A stretch of 43,255 bases of DNA from a virus: IMG/VR virus record IMGVR_UViG_3300036791_001309, positions 1 through 43,255 of that record, one strand, 5' to 3'. Both the position numbers and the translations under genes were made by a program. Below the pieces are notes generated by a model, which was not told where the DNA came from, made no database searches, and saw only the letters and a program-made list of their open reading frames with translations. Positions within the stretch are counted from its first letter, which is position 1; each line of letters begins with the position of its first letter. Shown here piece after piece: positions 29,723 through 41,059 of this stretch.

Positions 29723-30638
29723 CGGTGCCCAGGCCGTCGATGTTCAAGGTCTTCGCCAGCGCCGGGCTGAGATCGATGCCGGCGTTGTTGGTCGTGCGCC
29801 CGCTCATGTCGGTGCCACTCTCGGCCTGTGGACGCTCTCCGGTCAGCCAATACGGGTCATCGATATTCCACGGTCCGACGTCCCAGATTTCCGCGATCGC
29901 CTTGATGTTATTCACGTTGATCACTTCAACTTTAGGACGGACGCCTTCAAAACGATCCGGCAAGGCGATGTACAGATCGCTGTCGTTCAGCATCTTGTCT
30001 TCGTCATAGGCCGAGCAATTCGGATCGCTGCTGCCGCCGAACACACTGGCGGTGATATCCTTCTGGTTAGAAGGAATGCTTCGCGGGTTTAGGCTTAGGT
30101 CCACCATCACGTGACCGTCGATCGCCTGCACCAGCGAGGCCGCGATCATCCGGCAGATCGCGGTGAATCGTTGATGATAGATGTCGGTATCGACCACGCT
30201 GTCGACGAACAGAACTTCGATCAGTATCGCCGGCATCTCGGTTGAGTTCAAGAATTTCAAATCCGATCGATACTTGGCCCCGCGATTTATCAGTCCGACT
30301 TTCGCGATGGCGTTGACCACATGCGCCGCGACGTCGGACGCGGTGACATACAGCACCTCCGTTCCCATCGGTTTTGTGGTTTCGGTGTAGCAGTTGAAGT
30401 GGATGCTGACGTCGAGGTCGCGCGTCTGTGAGTTATGGTAGTCGACGATGGCCTGTAGGTTCGCGCTCTGATTGGTGGAACTGTCATCGTGGAAAGTGTG
30501 CACCGCTGTGTAGCCGTGCGCGTACAGGATATCGGCCACGGCATCCACGACCTTACGCGCTTCATTGACCTCGTCGATGAACGCGCGAGCGCCAGGAACA
30601 TCGGCGGCGTGGCCGGATGAAATTACGACACTGACCAT
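29700..30638 (-). CDS. N-acetylmuramoyl-L-alanine amidase endolysin (Amidase_3)
   Basis: A 312-residue lysin. Zinc-binding and catalytic residues of the Amidase_3 fold are seen: H10 in SSGHA, E26 in NEARK, H80 in DVSIHFNC and E141 in AILIEVLFVDS. Cleaves the bond between N-acetylmuramic acid and L-alanine in peptidoglycan. The catalytic domain ends near residue 185; the remaining 125 residues may bind cell wall or be a second domain (YIALPDRFEGVRPKVEVIN). It precedes the holin-like gene in a lysis cassette. Confidence 0.88.
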   Translation of the reverse strand: MVSVVISSGHAADVPGARAFIDEVNEARKVVDAVADILYAHGYTAVHTFHDDSSTNQSANLQAIVDYHNSQTRDLDVSIHFNCYTETTKPMGTEVLYVTASDVAAHVVNAIAKVGLINRGAKYRSDLKFLNSTEMPAILIEVLFVDSVVDTDIYHQRFTAICRMIAASLVQAIDGHVMVDLSLNPRSIPSNQKDITASVFGGSSDPNCSAYDEDKMLNDSDLYIALPDRFEGVRPKVEVINVNNIKAIAEIWDVGPWNIDDPYWLTGERPQAESGTDMSGRTTNNAGIDLSPALAKTLNIDGLGTVSWRFVT

Positions 30639-30652
30639 GACATTGATCTCCT

Positions 30653-30937
30653 TTAGGGTAATGGTCTTTTCTTCAGCATTATCGTGCGCAGCTGCATGAC
30701 AGCGAGAATTTTTTCATCCGCTTCGATATCGCGCGTCTCGGCATCGGTGAGATCGCGCAGCTGCAGATCATCGGTATAGGCCATGACGTGCCCGCAGTAG
30801 ATACAGACGGTGACGTCGCCAGGGTCTGGTGTCGCCGTCTCGTCGTCGATCGGTGTCGCGCCATCGACACGCTTGCCGCAACCGGTGCACCTCGACCATG
30901 GCACCCGGCACGCTTGTCCGGTGAAATGCTTCTTCAT
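30653..30937 (-). CDS. Zinc-ribbon small protein
   Basis: A 94-residue protein with two CxxC pairs, CTGCGKRVDG near residue 18 and CIYCGHVM near 46, spaced like a zinc ribbon. C-terminal half is helical (DLTDAETRDIEADEKILAVMQLRTIM). Start overlaps the stop of the gpD-like gene (ATGA). A DNA- or RNA-binding accessory or a virion component; unknown. Confidence 0.65.
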   Translation of the reverse strand: MKKHFTGQACRVPWSRCTGCGKRVDGATPIDDETATPDPGDVTVCIYCGHVMAYTDDLQLRDLTDAETRDIEADEKILAVMQLRTIMLKKRPLP

Positions 30938-32355
30938 GTGTTGGTACGCGGCGATAGATCAACATAGTTGGGTGCCGACGGATCGGTGGATTGTGCCGGG
31001 AAATATCCCGGGGCTCTTGGATTATCAAACTGCGGCTGGACGTAGCCCGGCTTGGTTGGATCGGTATACTGTGTCGGTGGTGGCGCGATGCCCGCTGGCG
31101 CGCCCTTCGGCACTGTCTGCCATGTGAAGCCGCCGATTTCTGGAATCGGATATTCCACATTGGCGCGCGTGGTGTAGCCGCCCTGTCTTGTGTAATTATG
31201 TTCTGCTTCCATGATCAGATATTTGCCGTCGACACCAGGGCGGGCGCCCTTGATCAGCACGTGACCGCCGGCAATGCAGCGTGGCTCACCATTCAGCAGA
31301 ATCCAACCGTGACCGCGCTTGCTGGTGCTGGTCTGCTCGTCGCCGCTGTTCTCCTGCTCGCCGGTGGTGCTGTTGGCCACTGGATGAACCGCGTTGGAAA
31401 TAGCCGAGGAGCCACCGAACGGCGTGCTACCACCAACCGATGACTTGACGGTATCCCACGCCGCCTCGCCGATCTTGAAGAATCGCTTCTGCGCTTCGCC
31501 CCATTGCGCGCGTCCGGTGTACGGCTTGATGCGCCAACCGATCAGGTTGATGCCCCAGATTGCCTCGATGATTGGCATCGACTGTCCCATGCCGTTGACG
31601 CCTTCACCGCGTCCGATCATGATTGCGGTGTTGTTAGAAATCTTGAACAGGCCGCCGGTTTCCTGCGCCATGCGCGCACCGAAATTGGCCGGACTGTCAT
31701 TGACGTGCCAGTAGTTGCGCGCGACCTCCATCATCTTCGGCGACATCTGCACGCCCATTCCGGCCTTACCAAACATGTCGGTCATCACCGTATGCATAGG
31801 AATATTGCCGCCACCGCCACCACCGCCACTACCGCCAGCACCACCACCGCCGCCACCCCCGCCGCTGTCACCACCTCCACTGTCATCCTTGTCCCCCTCG
31901 CCCCAGTTATTGCGCGCGATCTGCTTGCCGAGCTGCTTGACGTCGCCGCCGGTGCCCTCGATCCACAGCCGCCGGCCGCCACCGCGCCGGCCGAAACCGC
32001 TTTCCACCGATGTCACCACGCCGGAGAAGATGTTGCACATCCCGGGGCCGCCGAACGGCAGCTCATTCTTACCTAACGCCACCATCTGAAGAGCACTGAC
32101 GCTTTTGCCTGTATCGGGCACCCGTGGACCTTCGCCGGCCCAGCCGAGATAGACTTCCAGACTCACGCCATCCGGCGGAATCGCCAGCATGCCATTGCTG
32201 TCATCCAGCTCAAGATTGCACTGGTCGTTTCCCTTCTGGAATGAATCGATCACCTGCAGCGAGATCAGAAACGGATCGATCACGGGAGTGATATCCATCC
32301 CGCCAACCTTGATCATGTAATCAGCGCGACGGCGTGGGCCCTGATGTTCAACCAT
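30934..32355 (-). CDS. Baseplate hub / gpD-like late control protein
   Basis: A 473-residue protein of the P2 gpD (phage late control D, T4 gp27-like hub) family. N-terminal pattern: a repeated beta module (ITPVIDPFLISLQVIDSFQKG, VSLEVYLGW, IFSGVVTSVESGFGRR). It is placed directly after gpX, as in P2. Unusual is a Gly-rich insert near residues 148-180 (DSGGGDSGGGG...). The protein would form the tube-tip hub above the spike. C-terminal part (NVEYPIPEIGGFTWQT) is Pro-rich. Confidence 0.8.
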   Translation of the reverse strand: MVEHQGPRRRADYMIKVGGMDITPVIDPFLISLQVIDSFQKGNDQCNLELDDSNGMLAIPPDGVSLEVYLGWAGEGPRVPDTGKSVSALQMVALGKNELPFGGPGMCNIFSGVVTSVESGFGRRGGGRRLWIEGTGGDVKQLGKQIARNNWGEGDKDDSGGGDSGGGGGGGGAGGSGGGGGGGNIPMHTVMTDMFGKAGMGVQMSPKMMEVARNYWHVNDSPANFGARMAQETGGLFKISNNTAIMIGRGEGVNGMGQSMPIIEAIWGINLIGWRIKPYTGRAQWGEAQKRFFKIGEAAWDTVKSSVGGSTPFGGSSAISNAVHPVANSTTGEQENSGDEQTSTSKRGHGWILLNGEPRCIAGGHVLIKGARPGVDGKYLIMEAEHNYTRQGGYTTRANVEYPIPEIGGFTWQTVPKGAPAGIAPPPTQYTDPTKPGYVQPQFDNPRAPGYFPAQSTDPSAPNYVDLSPRTNT

Positions 32356-32643
32356 TCATTTGATCCCTTGTGTCATGTTGCCTTCCGGTGTGGTGCCCCA
32401 CAGCACCACCGTATTGGCCACCTGCGCTCCTCCGGCAAGGATCACATAGTCGATCGGAATCCTGACCTGCGTGCCGACCGGCAGGAACGGTGAATAGCGA
32501 TGCGCCTTGGCGAGATGCGGATTGTCATCCAGCAACCGCTCGATCATCTTGGGCGCGCGGTTGCGATAGCGCCGCCACAGGATCAGATCGGCGGAAATGA
32601 AATCGGACCCGACGGTCACCAGATCATAGGAGGAAACACCCAT
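32356..32643 (-). CDS. gpX-like tail protein (LysM-type)
   Basis: A 95-residue protein with DFISADLILWRRYRNRAPKMIERLLDDNPHLA and LPVGTQVRIPI, which fits P2 gpX (LysM-like fold of baseplate proteins). ATG 32643 is preferred because GGAG lies eight bases before it; the ATG two codons upstream (32649) is too near that site. Lies between gpU and gpD as in P2. Confidence 0.8.
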   Translation of the reverse strand: MGVSSYDLVTVGSDFISADLILWRRYRNRAPKMIERLLDDNPHLAKAHRYSPFLPVGTQVRIPIDYVILAGGAQVANTVVLWGTTPEGNMTQGIK

Positions 32644-32676
32644 CAGCATGACTCCAAGCTGGTTCTTACGAGAGCA

Positions 32677-33183
32677 TCAGGCGAGGGCTTCAGGAGTTCC
32701 CCCGCTTGGGCCGCCTGTAGCAGACCACAGCTGGGTGAAATTCTGCGCCCCGTCATTCGGGATCGGCACACGTTGAAATGCTGCCTCGAATTCGATCTGC
32801 TGTCCGATGCCGTCGACCGCCAGCAGCGAGTGACCGCGTTGCAGGCTCTCGATGATGAACCAGCCGAAATGCCAGCCGTCACCGCGAATCAGAACGTGAG
32901 CCTGACCAAGTCGGCGCATGTTGTCGAGCACGTCGAGATGCAGCAGGCCGCCTGCCGACTGAACGCCGCGATTGCGCTCGTGGCGGGCAAAGTAATGCGG
33001 AAACACCTTGCCCTTCAGCGTGATCATCTCGTCGTTCTCACCGACCCATTCACGATACATCGCCGCGCCAGCGATCTCCTTCTTGGCCCAGTCGGCGGCG
33101 GTATGATGCGAATAGTTGTCGACGTTGAACGGGTAGACCTGAAACTGCATCGGCCCCCATTGAAACAGCACCCAGTTAGCCAT
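32677..33183 (-). CDS. gpU-like tail terminator protein
   Basis: A 168-residue protein with the P2 gpU pattern: FQWGPMQFQVYPFNVDNY near the start, KKEIAGAAMYREWVGENDEMITLKGKVFPHYF, and VLIRGDGWHFGWFIIESL with a later LAVDGIGQQIEFEAAFQRV. GGAG is six bases before ATG. It caps or ends the tail tube at the baseplate side. The order gpU, gpX, gpD confirms the P2-like tail. Confidence 0.88.
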   Translation of the reverse strand: MANWVLFQWGPMQFQVYPFNVDNYSHHTAADWAKKEIAGAAMYREWVGENDEMITLKGKVFPHYFARHERNRGVQSAGGLLHLDVLDNMRRLGQAHVLIRGDGWHFGWFIIESLQRGHSLLAVDGIGQQIEFEAAFQRVPIPNDGAQNFTQLWSATGGPSGGTPEALA

Positions 33184-33186
33184 TGT

Positions 33187-33393
33187 TCACTCCGCGCGAT
33201 GCAAAAATTCATCCCATTCCTCGGCCGGGCCGATGACCACCTGCCAGAACGCGGTTCTGTTGCGATCGTCGGAGCCTCTGCTGCAGTGGGCGCGAATACG
33301 CTGACACTCGCGCTTGTCGCCGCGATAGAATTCCGTCAGCACGAAGCCGCCCTGCGGCCGATCGATCTTGTAGGTGACAACCCAGTCGTCCAT
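33187..33393 (-). CDS. Small tail-region protein
   Basis: A 68-residue protein from ATG 33393 after GGAGG (spacing 6). Reading MDDWVVTYKIDRPQGGFVLTEFYRGDKRECQRIRAH. Overlaps nothing and sits between the tape measure and gpU. No family recognised; it may be a tail assembly partner. Confidence 0.62.
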   Translation of the reverse strand: MDDWVVTYKIDRPQGGFVLTEFYRGDKRECQRIRAHCSRGSDDRNRTAFWQVVIGPAEEWDEFLHRAE

Positions 33394-33409
33394 GCGAAAC
33401 CTCCACGAA

Positions 33410-37128
<3,719 letters not shown>

Positions 37129-37129
<1 letters not shown>

Positions 37130-37554
37130 CAGGGCTCTTCGCTCAGATCAAAAGCGCTTTCGTGAGTTTCGAGTGGCGGCGGCATCGGCGGCTCTGATGC
37201 GATCGGCTGTCCACTGCCATTGGTAGCCTTGATCTCAACCTCGATCCTCGGTTCTTCCGGAAGAGGAATGCGTCCTTCCGCAATAGCGCTGCGGACTTCC
37301 GGCGTGATCACCGAGAAGAAGGCTTCCATCACCCGGTCCGCATCCGGGTAGCGAATTTGACGCATCACCGCTTCATCGACACCGGCCAGCTCCACCATCA
37401 GCTCGAACTGACTGGCCCAATGACCTTCAGCCCACAGCAATACGTGTCCAAGCATGAACGGGCCGAACGTGATGCTTTCAATCTTCTTGCCCGCGTGCTC
37501 GAACGGGATGAAAAGCTCGACGGTGCGTCCGCCCAACTTGTTCGCGGTGATCAT
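37129..37554 (-). CDS. Tail assembly chaperone (gp41/TAC-like)
   Basis: A 141-residue protein between tube and tape measure genes, the usual place for tail assembly chaperones. Pattern VELFIPFEHAGKKIESITFGPFMLGHVLLWAEG and VMRQIRYPDADRVMEAFF fits the Mu gp41 / TAC type group. Acidic Pro-rich C-terminus (EEPRIEVEIKATNGSGQP). No clear slippery site for a programmed frameshift. ATGA with the upstream 53-residue gene and TGATG with the tape measure. Confidence 0.75.
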
Positions 37555-37712
37555 ACGTGTATCCAGATCGTGATGACGTTCTCGCCGGCCTCGTTGCGCT
37601 GATCGACAAACTGAATATCAGCGGCGGGGCCGGCGCCATCGGTGTCGGCCACCACTACGCGTTTGTCCTGGTCTTGCACCAGCAGCTGTTCTATCAACTC
37701 GTTGACGGTCAT
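37551..37712 (-). CDS. Small hypothetical tail-region protein
   Basis: A 53-residue protein from ATG 37712 to a TGA that overlaps the ATG of the chaperone gene. Reading MTVNELIEQLLVQDQDKRVV then DIQFVDQRNEAGENVITIWIHV. Short but well placed with ATGA coupling. No family recognised; a small scaffold or toxin-like protein is possible. Confidence 0.62.
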   Translation of the reverse strand: MTVNELIEQLLVQDQDKRVVVADTDGAGPAADIQFVDQRNEAGENVITIWIHV

Positions 37713-37715
37713 GTT

Positions 37716-38345
37716 TTAAAAACCACCAGCACCAGCACCACCCGTTGTTGCGTCGGTCGGGTTGCCCGGGATCGCCAGCAGACGCACCATCTCTCTGTTG
37801 ACGTCGATACCGCCTATGCGTTTCTCCGAGGTGAAAAAATCCCAGAAGTAGATTTCAGACAAGTTGGCGTTATCGCCGGCCTGCTCTTGCATGCGCAGCT
37901 CATAATGCACAATCGATTTGATGCTGTACTCATGATGCATCAAATTGCCCTTGGAGAACGCGGTCGGGTTTACGCGTCCAAGACGACCCCACATGACGGC
38001 GATACACTGATGTGCCAGACTTGAGCGGCGATCGCGGATCAGGCCATAGGCTGTGAAGCGTTGATGCTGGGTAGTCTCTCGCGACAGGTAGGCCATCACA
38101 TCTGACGACCAGCCAGCGAGATTGAAAGTAGCTTCGAGCTTGTTCGTGTGTGATGGAATCTCAATGCCGACTGAGGTGCCGCCCGGCGTGTGATCGACAT
38201 AATTTTCTTCCAATGTCGGCAGCTTCAATTCCTGCAACACCAGATGGGTAGAGATGCCGGGCGCGCCCTTGTTCGAATCTTTGGTCGAGGTATCGCCACA
38301 GATCAAGTTGGCGCTTTCCAATGCGTAGACGGTTTGGTTTGACAT
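37716..38345 (-). CDS. Major tail tube protein (gpFII-like)
   Basis: A 209-residue protein matching P2 FII tube proteins: N-terminal VYALESANLICGD, middle LKLPTLEENYVDHTPGGTSVGIEIPSHTNKLEATFNLAGWSSDVMA, later SIKSIVHYELRM. It stacks as hexamers to form the tail tube inside the sheath. It lies after the sheath gene with a hairpin in the gap between them. Confidence 0.85.
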   Translation of the reverse strand: MSNQTVYALESANLICGDTSTKDSNKGAPGISTHLVLQELKLPTLEENYVDHTPGGTSVGIEIPSHTNKLEATFNLAGWSSDVMAYLSRETTQHQRFTAYGLIRDRRSSLAHQCIAVMWGRLGRVNPTAFSKGNLMHHEYSIKSIVHYELRMQEQAGDNANLSEIYFWDFFTSEKRIGGIDVNREMVRLLAIPGNPTDATTGGAGAGGF

Positions 38346-38374
38346 CTATCAATCCTTTTCGATGGTTGAGGAGA

Positions 38375-38395
38375 CGAGCGGGCGCTGCCCGCTCG
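38375..38395. other. Hairpin between sheath and tube genes
   Basis: Perfect 9-bp stem CGAGCGGGC (38375-38383) / GCCCGCTCG (38387-38395), 3-base loop, in the 57-bp gap between the sheath stop (38403) and the tube start (38345). No T-run on the - strand. Could protect or attenuate mRNA between two highly expressed structural genes. Confidence 0.5.
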
Positions 38396-38402
38396 CAGGC
38401 GA

Positions 38403-40166
38403 TCAGGCAGCAAGGTTCATTTGATCTGCCAGATCGGCAACCATGGCATCGATCGCCGCGCGATAGCGCGATGACTCGATGGTCAGATGCTTGAGCACCG
38501 GCGGCTCTTCCGCAGCGAAGCCTACCGTCAGATGTCCGAGCCGTATCTGTTCAGGCGAGTTGCCCTCGGTGCGGAAGTTGACCTTGTAGCCGAGGATATG
38601 CTGATCGGCATAGAGATCGCGCAGGAAGTAAGTCATGGTGTTGAGAATCGCCTGCACGGTATGGCCGATGATGTTGTAGCGGCCAAGGAAGTAGCGCAGC
38701 GCACGCAGCATGCCGAGGTGAATGTAATCGCGCCCTCGCATCACGTTGTACATCTGCCACAAAGGGTCTTCACCGGCATTGTCGGTCGAGATCAGCACGA
38801 AGCCGCCGGATGCGATCGCGAAATCATCACCGATCTCACCGCGCACCAGCACTCCGATGTTGGCGCCGAGCAGCTCCTGTGCTTCGTTGGCGCTGTCGGT
38901 CAGGTTGAAGCCGATGTTGCGATTGGGCGAGATGATGCCCTGCACCGGTTGATTCGCCGCGCTGTGGAATGGCGCGCCGGTTTCATGATCACGTCGCACC
39001 ATGATGCCTGCCATGCGTGGCGCCAGCGGCCGGATCATGATGTAGGACGTCGCCGGGTCCATCACCCGGCAGCCACCGGACAACGGGATCAGCCGATGAC
39101 TCTGCATCGTCTCGCGCCAATCAAGGTCGTTCTGCATCGATGAGCCAGCGCTTTCCACCAACATTTGGCCCATCAGCTGATTGCAGATCGAGGTCGCGCC
39201 GGCCACCACCGGATTGGCGCCCGCGACGATCTCGCAGGTATAGGTGGCGGTGGTGCCAGTCTCGATCCATGTCAGGTCGAAGGTCGCATTGACGCCTTGG
39301 CCGGTCGTCGACACCGGAGCCTCGGGAACGATCGACGGCGTCTCGGTGCCGATCAGATAGCCGGGATAGTCGACAGTCACCGTCAACACTGCGCCGCCAA
39401 CATCATCGATAGTGGCGACGCGCAGGATCACGTTGTTTTTCATCATCAGCTGCTCGCCGACCTGATACGCCATGCCGCCGACCGCGACCGCAGCTGCCGA
39501 AACTTCGCGCCCTGGCGGCGGCGCGGTGATGGTTGGCGGCGTCGCATACCACGCGCCGGGCAGCTCCAGCTCGACGGGGCCCAGCGTCGTATCGGACATG
39601 CCATAGGCGTGTCCGGTCGCCTGCACCGCGTCGGGCCCGCCACCGGTGAACTCCACCGGATAGAGATGATCCGTGACATAGCCGATGCCTGGATTGGTGC
39701 GCTCAATGTAGCCGACGCCATTGGCCATCTGCGAGGTGTAGCCCGGCGCGGTGAGGATGCGCGGCGTAAAGCCGAGCTTCGGCGCGGATTTGAGGAAGGC
39801 CCACATGCCGGTGCCGTTGAGGCTGTCGCCTGCGATCTTGGAGATGGTCTGCTGCAGCTTGATCGCCGGATCAGGATCGGTGCCTTCCGGTGTTCGTACT
39901 ATGACGATACGAGCAGCGAACTGAGTTACGCCGAGCTGATCATTGATGCCGCGAACCGCGTCGGACAGATAGCCGGCCTCGCCGATCTTCTTGGTCAGGC
40001 GTGTATCGTTCGAGTTGAGAAAAACCGGAGTGTCATACGGAAACAGCGTCGGGTCGGCCAGCGGCGCTGGCCCTATCAGACCGATGGTGGAAAGATCAGC
40101 GGCCAGAACCGGACGTGCGCCTTCGTCAACTACGCGTATACTAATGCCGAATACTGGATCGCCCAT
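38403..40166 (-). CDS. Tail sheath protein (gpFI-like)
   Basis: A 587-residue protein. Starts GDPVFGISIRVVDEGARPVLAADLSTIGLIGPAPLAD, the typical sheath start, and ends with the classic C-terminal sheath pattern (RYFLGRYNIIGHTVQAILNTMTYFLRDLYADQHILGYKVNF, then LTVGFAAEEPPVLKHLTIES). Size is above the P2 sheath (about 400) with extra inserted domain near residues 230-330. It contracts to drive the tube through the envelope. CAGGAG precedes its ATG. Confidence 0.9.
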   Translation of the reverse strand: MGDPVFGISIRVVDEGARPVLAADLSTIGLIGPAPLADPTLFPYDTPVFLNSNDTRLTKKIGEAGYLSDAVRGINDQLGVTQFAARIVIVRTPEGTDPDPAIKLQQTISKIAGDSLNGTGMWAFLKSAPKLGFTPRILTAPGYTSQMANGVGYIERTNPGIGYVTDHLYPVEFTGGGPDAVQATGHAYGMSDTTLGPVELELPGAWYATPPTITAPPPGREVSAAAVAVGGMAYQVGEQLMMKNNVILRVATIDDVGGAVLTVTVDYPGYLIGTETPSIVPEAPVSTTGQGVNATFDLTWIETGTTATYTCEIVAGANPVVAGATSICNQLMGQMLVESAGSSMQNDLDWRETMQSHRLIPLSGGCRVMDPATSYIMIRPLAPRMAGIMVRRDHETGAPFHSAANQPVQGIISPNRNIGFNLTDSANEAQELLGANIGVLVRGEIGDDFAIASGGFVLISTDNAGEDPLWQMYNVMRGRDYIHLGMLRALRYFLGRYNIIGHTVQAILNTMTYFLRDLYADQHILGYKVNFRTEGNSPEQIRLGHLTVGFAAEEPPVLKHLTIESSRYRAAIDAMVADLADQMNLAA

Positions 40167-40199
40167 TGTGTCTTCTCCTGTTTGAAAGTTGAAAGAGAG

Positions 40200-40493
40200 T
40201 TAGAACGCAGCTGGCGGTATCGTGATTTCCAGCTGCTTGACCGTCAACGCGTGCAACCGCACCGACAGCAGCAGCTCCGGCTCCGCGCCTGCAACCGGAA
40301 GCGAGAAGATACGTAGTTCGCGGATGTAATCGCCGATATTCGGGTCCTGAATGATCGGCGTGACCAAAACCGATCCGACTGGATTGCACTCCATCTTCAT
40401 CGCTGTCATGCGCAGGTTTGCCTGCGGCGTCACCTCATGCGCTGGCGGAATCTGCGTAGTCTGCCGTCCTTCGAAGAATGCTATGTCAGCCAT
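40200..40493 (-). CDS. Small hypothetical tail-region protein
   Basis: A 97-residue protein with mixed strands (LRMTAMKMECNPVGSVLVTPIIQDPNIGDYIRELRIFSLP). Sits between the sheath and a fibre-assembly candidate; start ATG 40493 lies near AAGGTAG. No family recognised; possibly a baseplate or fibre accessory. Confidence 0.6.
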   Translation of the reverse strand: MADIAFFEGRQTTQIPPAHEVTPQANLRMTAMKMECNPVGSVLVTPIIQDPNIGDYIRELRIFSLPVAGAEPELLLSVRLHALTVKQLEITIPPAAF

Positions 40494-40498
40494 ATTGG

Positions 40499-41059
40499 CT
40501 ACCTTGTCCGTTTGCGTGCGTCATCGAACAGCTTTTTCAATTGCTCGCGGTTCCAGCCCAGCTTATCGGCTACCATCTTGACCTGCGCGTCATCCTCGGT
40601 CATTGACCGCTCGGCGCCAAGCGACAGCTGGGTGACGACATCGCTGTCTTGTACCTGCTTCTGCCAAGACTCAAGCAGGCCAGCGTAATGCATCTCGATC
40701 AGCATGTCAGAGCGCATGACCGGTGCAGGCGCCGGCGCATAAAACTCGCGATGATCGATGTTGAAGCGTCGACGACGATACACTTCATGGTCGCCGTCGA
40801 TATCCAGCTCGATCAGCTTGTTGTTGAGCGGCCAGATCATCGAGCCGTCGCGCTGAGTGGCCTGCACGGTCCATTCACCATTAATTTCAAGCAGCGTCAT
40901 CTTAACGGTGGTGGAGGTGAGAAAGTCATCCTGGCGCTGGAATTTGTACCAGTCAATGCCGTCGGAGACGCGTTTGCAGAACAGCACGTTGTGGCGCAGC
41001 AATGGATGACTCTCGGGCCGGTACGACACCCAGTCGCCGTGATCAATGATATCCATCAT
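40499..41059 (-). CDS. Tail-fibre-associated protein, possible fibre assembly
   Basis: A 186-residue protein from ATG 41059 that overlaps the fibre stop (ATGA). Beta-rich first half (WVSYRPESHPLLRHNVLFCKRV), C-terminal helical region (SMTEDDAQVKMVADKLGWNREQLKKLFDDARK). Its position just after the fibre gene and general size fit P2 gpG-like tail fibre assembly proteins, but I see no diagnostic motif. Confidence 0.62.
   Translation of the reverse strand: MMDIIDHGDWVSYRPESHPLLRHNVLFCKRVSDGIDWYKFQRQDDFLTSTTVKMTLLEINGEWTVQATQRDGSMIWPLNNKLIELDIDGDHEVYRRRRFNIDHREFYAPAPAPVMRSDMLIEMHYAGLLESWQKQVQDSDVVTQLSLGAERSMTEDDAQVKMVADKLGWNREQLKKLFDDARKRTR

Noticed and set aside
30107-30114. Second parS-like site (TCACGTGA)
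   Set aside because: Only the 8-bp centre matches; about 8 of 16 parS positions agree, so I do not count it.
39165-40316. 383-residue + strand ORF
   Set aside because: It is an antisense shadow of the sheath gene, with no ribosome binding site and low-complexity content.
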